Shown piece after piece: positions 1-4,882 of a DNA stretch of 5,217 nt (the stretch's first letter is position 1; every line of letters starts with the position of its first letter). The DNA is taken from assembly GCA_030640275.1 (NCBI GenBank), contig DAOWJR010000068.1, positions 1-5,217 on the forward strand. Direction: 5' to 3'. The DNA comes from Actinomycetes bacterium. Its GTDB lineage: Bacteria > Actinomycetota > Humimicrobiia > JAHJRV01. Both the position numbers and the translations under genes were made by a program. The notes below the pieces were generated by a model. The model did no database searches. It saw only the letters and a list, made by a program, of their open reading frames with translations, and had not been told where the DNA came from.

Positions 1-514
1 ATATAAATGCAACACTTATACCCATAGAATACATAACATCCATATTAAGATTTCTATTTTTGAGAGCCCGATAAGCTGCCTTAAAAATTGGATAACTTAC
101 ATATAAAAATGCTGGAGTTGTAAGAATTAGCATTAAATAGGGCATAAAAGAGGGGAGTTTTATTGGTAAATACATAAGAATCATTAAAGGAATACCCACA
201 GCAAAACCAATAGTGAATCTATTTCGCTTTTCTTTTAAGTCTTTTTCTCTCGCTTTTTTCTCTAAATCTTCTACATCTTCTCCTTCTAAACCAAGATATT
301 GATATCCAGCATCTTCAATTGCTTTTTTCATATCGGATATTGTTATTACTTTTGGATTGTAGGTTACAAATGCTTTTTCAGCACCAAGATTAACATTGAC
401 ACTAATTATTCCATCTAAATTCCTTAGAGAATTTTCGATTGTTCTTACACATGTAGCACATGTCATACCTGTAATTTTGAGTTTAGCTTTTTTCTTATTC
501 TCTTTTGAATTCAT
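1..514 (-). CDS. copA: Copper-translocating P-type ATPase, N-terminal part (3' end outside window)
   Basis: P1B-type ATPase that would pump monovalent copper out across the cytoplasmic membrane using ATP. The 171 visible residues run off the left edge before any catalytic domain. Residues 12-75 form one HMA metal-binding domain with the GMTCATC motif (C19 and C22 are the ligands) and the usual EDAGY near its end (67-71). A charged linker (77-99) follows, then two hydrophobic segments (about 100-118 and 124-142) and the conserved block PIFKAAYRALKNRNLNMD (142-159) leading into the next helix; this block is typical of CopA proteins. The CPC motif, DKTG and ATP-binding regions lie outside the window, so copper is inferred from overall similarity and another soft metal is possible. 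The ATG at 512-514 is the only plausible start because an in-frame TAG lies at 539-541; there is no Shine-Dalgarno. The gene starts 65 nt after the nifU-like gene on the same strand, so it may be the last gene of that operon or have its own promoter. Confidence 0.93.
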   Translation of the reverse strand, partial: MNSKENKKKAKLKITGMTCATCVRTIENSLRNLDGIISVNVNLGAEKAFVTYNPKVITISDMKKAIEDAGYQYLGLEGEDVEDLEKKAREKDLKEKRNRFTIGFAVGIPLMILMYLPIKLPSFMPYLMLILTTPAFLYVSYPIFKAAYRALKNRNLNMDVMYSMGISVAFI

Positions 515-540
515 TTTTAATATTTTTAATATTTTTAACT
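514..540. repeat. Short tandem A/T repeat at the copA start
   Basis: Three adjacent 9-bp units, TTTTTAATA, TTTTTAATA and TTTTTAACT on the plus strand, the first beginning at the last base of the copA start codon. They fill the place where a Shine-Dalgarno would sit and contain none. Probably simple low-complexity sequence that keeps the translation start unstructured; copy-number change here would alter spacing to upstream signals. Confidence 0.6.
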
Positions 541-579
541 AAATAAATTTCAAAATTTCCAAAAATAATTATTAAATTT

Positions 580-1356
580 CTATAATAATAGGACTACTGA
601 ATCTATATAAAGTTCATATTTTTCATCTTCATTAAGATCATAAATAAGAACTTTTTCAACTTCATTTAACCCTTTAATTTCCAGTATTTTTGATTCATAT
701 AGAATTTTTACATCTGATTGTTTTAACTCTGTTTTTAAATTAGTATTTGCTGAAATATCTTTTAAAGGTGTTACAAATACAACCCTGGGAGTGTGTTTTG
801 TTAATTCAATAGCGATTTCTATAGACTTATCTCCTCTATCTAATACCAATGTTCTTTTATCTTTAAAAAGCGAGAAATCTTTTACAATATTATAAACACC
901 CCTGTTAAGAAACTTCTTTTCTCCTGTAATTTCCTCTTTATGCTCTCTAATTTCTTCTTTAACCTCTACTTTTAGTTTCTGTTTATCCTTATAATTTTTA
1001 ATTGCATCCTTCAAAGCATCCGCTGCAAGATTTGAGCAGTGCATCTTTATTGGAGGTAGTCCATCTAATTCATCAGCAACATCCTTACGTGTAATTTTAA
1101 TTGCTTCATCAATTGATTTTCCTTTGGCTAACTCTGTAACCATGCTGGCTGTAGCAATAGCAGAGCCACATCCAAATGTCCGAAATTTTACATCTTTTAT
1201 CTTATTGTTTTTAACTTTAATGTAGAGTTCCATCAGATCTCCACAAACAGGGTTTCCCACCCGTCCTGTACCAACATCTTCACCTTTCAATGTACCTACA
1301 TTTCTAGGATTACGAAAATGATCTAAAACCTTTTCTGAATATCGAGTTGACTTCAT
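580..1356 (-). CDS. nifU: NifU/IscU Fe-S cluster scaffold fused to a degenerate thioredoxin-reductase-like NADPH domain
   Basis: Cytoplasmic scaffold on which Fe-S clusters are assembled before delivery to apoproteins. Residues 1-125 are a complete IscU/NifU-N domain: the three ligand cysteines are C38 (GNPVCGD), C63 (FGCGSA) and C107 (MHCSNLA), the conserved Asp is D40, and LPPIK at 100-104 matches the HscA-chaperone recognition site of IscU, although no hscA or hscB is visible here. A Lys/Glu-rich linker (126-148) leads to a second domain at about 149-258. Its order of elements follows the NADPH-binding domain of thioredoxin reductase: a GV-Y segment at 153-155, a beta-alpha unit (168-188), VVFVTP (192-197), KILYESKILEIKG (217-229) and a closing hydrophobic strand at the C-terminus. 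The CxxC expected before KD is NIVK (156-159), and the glycine-rich loop is reduced to DRGDKS (173-178). At 258 aa it is about twice the length of plain IscU. It starts 13 nt after the nifS-like gene, with a strong Shine-Dalgarno. The scaffold call is firm; the second-domain call rests on pattern matching by eye. Confidence 0.93.
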   Translation of the reverse strand: MKSTRYSEKVLDHFRNPRNVGTLKGEDVGTGRVGNPVCGDLMELYIKVKNNKIKDVKFRTFGCGSAIATASMVTELAKGKSIDEAIKITRKDVADELDGLPPIKMHCSNLAADALKDAIKNYKDKQKLKVEVKEEIREHKEEITGEKKFLNRGVYNIVKDFSLFKDKRTLVLDRGDKSIEIAIELTKHTPRVVFVTPLKDISANTNLKTELKQSDVKILYESKILEIKGLNEVEKVLIYDLNEDEKYELYIDSVVLLL

Positions 1357-1365
1357 TTAATTTAT

Positions 1366-1371
1366 CCTCCT
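1366..1371 (-). promoter_or_regulatory. Shine-Dalgarno of nifU, overlapping the nifS stop
   Basis: Reads AGGAGG on the minus strand, 9 nt before the nifU ATG. It shares bases with the nifS stop codon TAG (1370-1372), so ribosomes finishing the nifS-like protein end on the nifU initiation site. This suggests translational coupling and matched amounts of the two proteins, as expected for partners in one complex. Confidence 0.85.
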
Positions 1372-2524
1372 ATTTATATAATGGTGACAGTTTTCTTAAT
1401 CTTTCAACAACCTGTGGTAGAACCTCTAAAACTAAATCAATATCTTCTTTTTTTGTGAATCTACCACTAGTTAATTCCAAAGAGCCATGTGCTTCCTCAT
1501 GTAAAAGTCCTAATGCAATTAGTGTGTGTGATGGCTCTAATGTTTTTGAGGTGCAAGCAGAGCCCGTAGAAACTGATATACCTTTATCTTTCAAAGATAA
1601 CAACAATGATTCACCTTCAATACCTTCAAATCTGAAATGAGCATTATTTGAAAGTCTATTTGTTGGATGACCATTCAAATGAGATTTTGGTATATTTCCT
1701 AATATATTATCTATTAATCTATCTCTATAAACTTTAAGTCTTTTTACTTCTTCGTTCATTTCAACTTGCATTATTTCAACAGCTTTTGCCATTCCGACTA
1801 TTCCTGGAATATTTTCCGACCCAGATCTCAAGCCACGTTCCTGCCCACCTCCAATTATTAATGGATTTATTCTTATTCCTTTCCTTGTGTACAGAATTCC
1901 TAAACCTTTAGGTCCATAAATATCATTTGATGAAAGTGTTAAAAGGTCAATGTTGTCCTTTTTAACATCTATTGGTACTAATCCCTCTGCAGCAACAGCA
2001 TCTGAATGAAATGCAATATTATTTTCTTTGCATAATCTACCAATTTCAGATATTTGTTGTATTGTTCCAATTTCATTATTTGCATAACCAATAGATACCA
2101 ATATTGTTTTATCAGTCATTCTTTCTTTAATCTTCTTTAAATTAACACTACCATATGGATTAACAGGTATCTTTGAAATATTAAATCCAATTTTACTTAA
2201 ATATTTCGCAATATTATGTATAGATATATGTTCAATCTCAGATATTAAAATATGATTTCCTTTTCCTTTATTCCTTAATGCATATCCAATAATAGCTAAA
2301 TTATTTGATTCAGTAGCACCAGAAGTGAATATAATTTCTTCTTTTTTAGCATTAATAAAACTGGCTATGGTCTGACGACAGTTTTCTAAAATAGCTGTAG
2401 CTTCATCACCAGTTTCATGCAAAGATGATGGATTTCCAAATTTATAATAAAAGTATGGAGTCATTTCTTCTATTACTCTGGGATCAACAGGTTTTGCAGA
2501 TTGATAATCGATATATACTTCCAT
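1370..2524 (-). CDS. nifS: NifS/IscS-family protein lacking the PLP lysine (Archaeoglobus IscS type)
   Basis: Full-length (384 aa) fold-type I aminotransferase-family protein of the NifS/IscS group, which normally uses PLP to take sulfur from cysteine and pass it to IscU. Family landmarks present: GNPSSLH (30-36), TSGATESNN (67-75), EHISIHN with PLP-stacking H99, NNEIGTIQ (149-156), D175, GGGQERGLRSGSEN (225-238), and the mobile loop STGSACTS with sulfur-carrying C324. The cofactor site is altered. The usual SSHKIYGPKG reads SSNDIYGPKG (198-207), so the Schiff-base Lys is D201 and the preceding His is N200. The Gln after DAV is A178, and the Arg expected in the LRFSLGR stretch, which binds the substrate carboxylate, is E350. 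The N-terminus reads DYQSAKPVDP, not the usual NATTP form. From memory of the literature, A. fulgidus IscS has the same Lys-to-Asp change, lacks desulfurase activity, and was proposed to give a Cys ligand to a cluster on IscU. A structural or sulfur-relay role with the adjacent scaffold is inferred. The start is supported by a Shine-Dalgarno. Confidence 0.95.
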   Translation of the reverse strand: MEVYIDYQSAKPVDPRVIEEMTPYFYYKFGNPSSLHETGDEATAILENCRQTIASFINAKKEEIIFTSGATESNNLAIIGYALRNKGKGNHILISEIEHISIHNIAKYLSKIGFNISKIPVNPYGSVNLKKIKERMTDKTILVSIGYANNEIGTIQQISEIGRLCKENNIAFHSDAVAAEGLVPIDVKKDNIDLLTLSSNDIYGPKGLGILYTRKGIRINPLIIGGGQERGLRSGSENIPGIVGMAKAVEIMQVEMNEEVKRLKVYRDRLIDNILGNIPKSHLNGHPTNRLSNNAHFRFEGIEGESLLLSLKDKGISVSTGSACTSKTLEPSHTLIALGLLHEEAHGSLELTSGRFTKKEDIDLVLEVLPQVVERLRKLSPLYK

Positions 2525-2535
2525 ATTTGAATAAT

Positions 2536-2540
2536 CTCCC
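2536..2540 (-). promoter_or_regulatory. Shine-Dalgarno of the nifS-like gene
   Basis: Core GGGAG within AAGGGAGA on the minus strand, 11 nt before the ATG at 2522-2524. It fixes the start codon and gives the normal NifS N-terminus. Confidence 0.75.
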
Positions 2541-2552
2541 TTATAAAATTTC

Positions 2553-2577
2553 TATCATTATTTATATATTATTGATA
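2553..2577. repeat. Imperfect A/T-rich dyad upstream of nifS
   Basis: TATCA at 2553-2557 mirrors TGATA at 2573-2577, with a further partly symmetric A/T core. It lies 29-53 nt before the nifS start in the 110-nt gap after the dsrE-like gene. It could be an operator or weak RNA stem near an internal promoter, but in such A/T-rich DNA a dyad of this quality may be chance. No clear -35 element accompanies it. Confidence 0.25.
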
Positions 2578-2634
2578 TTTATGTTATGGAATTATAGTGA
2601 TGCATATATTCATTCATTATTAAATAACCTACTT

Positions 2635-2997
2635 TTAAAACCACATTGTTGCACCAGCATCAAGTACAAGATCATTTAAGGTTCCAGCTCCTACTATTTT
2701 CACTCCGGGAATTAATTCCACTTTTTCCCAGCCTAACATCTGTTTAGATGCTTCACACACATATATATCAATACCCATTTCAAGAGTCTTTTTTATCATT
2801 TCATAAACACTGGGAAAACTCCCTAATTTTATCTTTTCTGCTTCACCGGGAATCAATATTCTCAATCCCTTACCTAAATAGTAAATCTTCGGCTTTATCT
2901 CCATTACCTTTGCTGTTTGTGCTAAAACTAAAGGTGAATATTGCCTTTCTGGTGCATCACTTGTCTGAATATATAAAATTGAATTTTTATTTTTCAT
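2635..2997 (-). CDS. DsrE-family (DsrE/DsrF/TusD-like) sulfur-transfer protein
   Basis: Small (120 aa) soluble protein of the DsrEFH/TusBCD fold group; members act as persulfide carriers or small-oligomer partners of TusA. The visible pattern is typical: an opening strand (ILYIQTSD, 7-14), helix PLVLAQTAKVM (22-32), strand PKIYYLGKGLRILIPG (36-51), helix 63-74, strand IDIYVCEASKQMLGW (76-90) with the single cysteine C81 at the position usually used for sulfur binding, then VGAGTLNDLVLDAGATMWF at the C-terminus. No signal peptide or membrane segment. It lies between tusA (100 nt upstream) and the nifS-like gene (110 nt downstream), suggesting sulfur relay between a TusA-type carrier and the Fe-S machinery. 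It is alone, without TusB/DsrH- or TusC/DsrF-like subunits, so it is probably a stand-alone DsrE protein and not part of a TusBCD complex. The ATG is preceded only by a weak purine-rich AAGAAG. Exact function unknown. Confidence 0.85.
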   Translation of the reverse strand: MKNKNSILYIQTSDAPERQYSPLVLAQTAKVMEIKPKIYYLGKGLRILIPGEAEKIKLGSFPSVYEMIKKTLEMGIDIYVCEASKQMLGWEKVELIPGVKIVGAGTLNDLVLDAGATMWF

Positions 2998-3012
2998 TTA
3001 AAATATCTTCTT

Positions 3013-3041
3013 AACTAATTATTTAATTAATTTATTTAGTT
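3013..3041. repeat. A/T-rich dyad upstream of the dsrE-like gene
   Basis: AACTAA at 3013-3018 mirrors TTAGTT at 3036-3041 around a TTAATTAA-like centre, 16-44 nt before the dsrE ATG. No T-run follows it on the minus strand, so it is not a terminator of tusA. An operator or part of an internal promoter is possible; chance is also possible at this A/T content. Confidence 0.25.
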
Positions 3042-3064
3042 TTTTACAATTTATTCAAACTTTT

Positions 3065-3091
3065 TAGATTTTTTAAAATTTATAAAATCTA
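3065..3091. repeat. Inverted repeat just after tusA
   Basis: An exact 8-bp inverted repeat, TAGATTTT at 3065-3072 and AAAATCTA at 3084-3091, separated by 11 nt and starting 7 nt past the tusA stop. As RNA it gives one weak stem with a single G-C pair and no following U-tract on the minus strand, so it is a poor intrinsic terminator. It could protect or process an mRNA end between tusA and dsrE. Confidence 0.35.
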
Positions 3092-3097
3092 TAATTT

Positions 3098-3340
3098 TTA
3101 TTTCATCTTTTCTATTAAGAATCTTAAAGTATCTCCCTTCTTTTCAAAGTCAATTATTTTATGTCCAGTTCTTTTTGCAAATCGTTTCAAATCTTCTTCT
3201 GCTGCAGGGTCATCAGCAACTACCTCCAATATTTCTCCTATTTTTATTTCATCTACAGCTTCACGTGTTTGAAACAAAGGTTGTGGACAATATAAACCCA
3301 CACAATCTAATGTTTTTTTGGGTTTGTCTATATTTGACAT
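3098..3340 (-). CDS. tusA: TusA/SirA-family sulfur carrier protein
   Basis: Cytoplasmic sulfur carrier: the family accepts sulfane sulfur as a Cys persulfide and hands it to partners in tRNA thiolation, molybdenum-cofactor, sulfur-oxidation or Fe-S pathways. At 80 aa it has the normal family length. The signature GLYCPQPLFQTREA (15-28) contains the CPxP motif with active C18, opening the first helix; a second cysteine, C13, lies just before it. The following VVADDPAAEEDLKRFAKRTGHK (40-61) and the closing strands GDTLRFLIEKM match the two-layer alpha/beta fold. It starts 35 nt after perR on the same strand with a good Shine-Dalgarno, so the two are probably co-transcribed. A DsrE-family gene follows. 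The nearest NifS-like protein probably cannot generate persulfide from cysteine, so the sulfur donor must be another protein or inorganic sulfide/polysulfide; this is inference. Confidence 0.94.
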   Translation of the reverse strand: MSNIDKPKKTLDCVGLYCPQPLFQTREAVDEIKIGEILEVVADDPAAEEDLKRFAKRTGHKIIDFEKKGDTLRFLIEKMK

Positions 3341-3349
3341 ACTCTAAAT

Positions 3350-3356
3350 CTCCTTA
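3350..3356 (-). promoter_or_regulatory. Shine-Dalgarno of tusA
   Basis: Reads TAAGGAG on the minus strand, 9 nt before the tusA ATG at 3338-3340, in the 35-nt gap after the perR stop. It fixes the start. Confidence 0.8.
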
Positions 3357-3375
3357 ATCAAATAAGATAAAAAAT

Positions 3376-3810
3376 CTATTCTTTTTTACTCTTTAAGCAG
3401 TTTTTACATATACCCTTAAAATATCCGTGCACTTCCTCAATTCTATGTCCATTTATGAACTTCTTTTTACCTAATGCTAAGGGACATTCGATATCAATAT
3501 CAAAAATCTTTCCACATTTTCTGCACTGGAGATGATGGTGATGAGATTTATTATAATCATATCTGACTTCAGTTCCCGTTATTATTACAGGTGTAACTAA
3601 TCCTTTATCTAAAAATGAGTTCATTGTATTATAGACTGTTGTCATTGATATAGTTGGTATTTCACCTTTTAGAGCATCATAAATCATTTCAGCAGTAGGA
3701 TGAGTACCCATATTCTCAACAATATATTCAAGAATCTTCAGACGATGATATGTTGGTTTAATATTTTTCTGTTTTAAAATATTTTTGAATTTATTCATAT
3801 TTGTAATCAT
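3376..3810 (-). CDS. perR: Fur-family transcriptional regulator, PerR type
   Basis: Metal-dependent DNA-binding repressor. The N-terminal winged helix (about 6-80) includes PTYHRLKILEYI (19-30) and the recognition segment ISMTTVYNTMNSF (54-66); the C-terminal part is the dimerisation and metal-binding domain. The structural zinc site is complete: C96/C99 (CRKC) and C135/C138 (CKNC). The regulatory site matches Bacillus subtilis PerR residue for residue, even in numbering: H37, D85, H91, H93 and D104. D104 and the flanking pattern favour PerR over iron-sensing Fur, so peroxide sensing by iron-catalysed oxidation of H37/H91 is expected; Mn/Fe response is possible. Length (144 aa) is typical. 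It is the first gene of the run that continues into tusA, and a PerR-box-like site overlaps its own promoter, suggesting autoregulation and control of the downstream sulfur genes. The start at 3810 leaves almost no leader and no Shine-Dalgarno; the alternative ATG at 3796-3798 (M5) also lacks one. M1 gives the best alignment with PerR. Confidence 0.92.
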   Translation of the reverse strand: MITNMNKFKNILKQKNIKPTYHRLKILEYIVENMGTHPTAEMIYDALKGEIPTISMTTVYNTMNSFLDKGLVTPVIITGTEVRYDYNKSHHHHLQCRKCGKIFDIDIECPLALGKKKFINGHRIEEVHGYFKGICKNCLKSKKE

Positions 3811-3817
3811 TATAAAT

Positions 3818-3832
3818 CTGTAATAATTATAA
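3818..3832 (-). promoter_or_regulatory. Candidate PerR box
   Basis: Reads TTATAATTATTACAG on the minus strand and matches the Bacillus-type PerR box TTATAATNATTATAA at all but two of the 14 defined bases. It lies 8-22 nt before the perR ATG and covers the -10 element, the position for repression by promoter occlusion. A/T-rich context raises the chance of a random match, but the PerR-type gene right behind it supports the call. Confidence 0.6.
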
Positions 3833-3853
3833 CATTATATTTAAAATTGTCAA
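3826..3853 (-). promoter_or_regulatory. Promoter of perR (sigma70-like, extended -10)
   Basis: On the minus strand TTGACA (3848-3853) and TATAAT (3826-3831) are both exact consensus hexamers, separated by 16 nt, with TG one base before the -10 (extended -10). Transcription should start near 3819, giving a leader of only about 9 nt. An archaeal reading competes: TTTAAATA at 3838-3845 is a good TATA box centred about 31 nt before the ATG, which would fit a leaderless transcript. Either way the perR transcript starts here. Confidence 0.65.
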
Positions 3854-4076
3854 GAAAAAAATGAAAAATTTATAAGATTTATTAAGCGTAAATAACTTGA
3901 ATTACTTAATTAAATATTAGATGTGATGAAATTGTGGGAAAATATTAATATGCAAAAAAATTAGAAGGATACTTTTTAGATATGAACTGAATAGTTTGCT
4001 TTTGGCTTTCTAAAATAAAATTTTTGTTTATTTTTGTTGTTTCATAGATTAATATCTTTACTGCATACTAATATTT
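3854..4076. other. Non-coding gap between ogg and perR
   Basis: About 220 nt of A/T-rich DNA between the end of the glycosylase gene and the perR promoter. I find no convincing reading frame, no GC-rich terminator hairpin and no RNA gene. A T-run on the minus strand (the a-run at 3954-3960 on plus) has no stable stem before it. The gap size and the consensus promoter at its end indicate that ogg and perR are separate transcription units. Confidence 0.6.
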
Positions 4077-4748
4077 TTATTTAAATATCTCCCCTGTTTC
4101 TTTATACCATAATAATAAATCCAAATGACTTATTGGTATCTCAATTTTATTCGCAAATTTTTTCATTTTATTTTCTATCTCCAAGTATCTTTTCTTTGAT
4201 AGATGATCTGGTATTTCTTTAATAATTTCCATCAATTTTAAATTCTTCAATATATGTCTATCAAGAATTGCAAGATTTTCTCCCAATCCAATGTTCCTTA
4301 AGAAATGACTGGCTTCTTTATAACTCATACCTTTTACATTATTAACTAACCAGTCTCTTTCGTTCTTATTTTTCACAAGCTGTTCGATCTTAAGTTTAAT
4401 TGAAATCTCCGCTTTGATAGAAAAAATCTTCCTTACTTCAATTATATATTTTGCCTTTTTATATCTAAACCTTACCCCACTTAACTTATTAGCTACTCTA
4501 ACTTCATTACCTTTTAGTAAAAGGTCATTAAGTTGAAGCTTTTTTACAGCAGACCAGCATGATATTGCTTTAGATTGGGGAGTTAATATACAAAAAACTA
4601 ATTCAGCGAAAATATCTTCGTCACTACCTGCTCTCAGGATATATTTAAACTTTTCTAATTTAGATACTATTTTACTTTTTATGGATATATATATTCTCTT
4701 TATTTCTTCTACATGATTATTTATATAGATTATTGAGTTATTACCCAT
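4077..4748 (-). CDS. ogg: N-glycosylase/DNA lyase, Ogg2 type (8-oxoguanine DNA glycosylase)
   Basis: Bifunctional base-excision repair enzyme that removes 8-oxoguanine from DNA and nicks the strand by beta-elimination. Residues 47-66 (FAELVFCILTPQSKAISCWS) match the family's first conserved block. The helix-hairpin-helix and catalytic region is NVKGMSYKEASHFLRNIG (137-154), with K144 as the Schiff-base lysine, followed by AILDRHILKNL (160-170) with catalytic D163. Length (223 aa) is near the family norm of just over 200. The protein ends GEIFK; a C-terminal lysine is characteristic of Ogg2 enzymes and, as I recall from Methanocaldococcus jannaschii Ogg, takes part in telling 8-oxoG from G. 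The family is mainly archaeal with some bacterial members such as Thermotoga. The protein is unusually rich in Lys and Ile. The ATG has no Shine-Dalgarno; an A/T octamer (AAATAAAT, 4777-4784) lies about 32 nt before it. It may be monocistronic. The DJ-1-like gene upstream ends 134 nt away. Confidence 0.93.
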   Translation of the reverse strand: MGNNSIIYINNHVEEIKRIYISIKSKIVSKLEKFKYILRAGSDEDIFAELVFCILTPQSKAISCWSAVKKLQLNDLLLKGNEVRVANKLSGVRFRYKKAKYIIEVRKIFSIKAEISIKLKIEQLVKNKNERDWLVNNVKGMSYKEASHFLRNIGLGENLAILDRHILKNLKLMEIIKEIPDHLSKKRYLEIENKMKKFANKIEIPISHLDLLLWYKETGEIFK

Positions 4749-4882
4749 AATTTGTGCTATTAACTTGTCTTTTGCAATTTATTTCTGGTTAGGAAGTACT
4801 AACTGTATTTTAACCTTTTGATTTAATTTGTTTCTTGATTTAGCTTAAGATACTACTAAAGTTAAGGTTAAATGAAATAAGA
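4749..4882. other. Non-coding gap between the PfpI-family gene and ogg
   Basis: 134 nt without a credible frame. On the minus strand it contains GTTAG-TACTTC-CTAAC (plus GTTAG at 4788-4792 and CTAAC at 4799-4803), a 5-bp stem with a 6-nt loop and no U-tract, too weak to call a terminator. The ogg promoter should lie here but no -35/-10 pair stands out. Confidence 0.5.

Noticed and set aside
561..571. AATAATTATT palindrome in the nifU-copA gap as a second PerR box
   Set aside because: The symmetry is even-spaced without the single central base and the outer arms do not match the PerR-box pattern; likely chance in A/T-only sequence.
1347..1640. Plus-strand frame of 97 codons antisense to nifS
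   Set aside because: Low-complexity Ser/Asn/Leu-rich translation with no family features, lying entirely over a well-supported minus-strand gene; a shadow frame.
1370..2524. nifS-like gene as a pseudogene because of lost catalytic residues
   Set aside because: The frame is complete and of normal length, has a good Shine-Dalgarno, keeps the catalytic Cys and most family motifs, and shares the SSND change with a studied archaeal IscS; it looks selected, not decayed.
2590..2595. TATAAT on the minus strand as a -10 for a separate nifS promoter
   Set aside because: The hexamer is exact but no acceptable -35 lies 16-18 nt upstream and there is no TG extension; such hexamers are frequent at this A/T content. 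An internal promoter here is possible but not supported.
2425..3014. Plus-strand frames across the nifS start, its upstream gap and the dsrE-like gene (2425-2679 and 2748-3014)
   Set aside because: Both are mainly antisense to conserved coding sequence and show no recognisable motif or Shine-Dalgarno; the hydrophobic look comes from A/T-rich DNA.
3949..3972. T-run on the minus strand as an intrinsic terminator of ogg
   Set aside because: No stable stem precedes the T-run.
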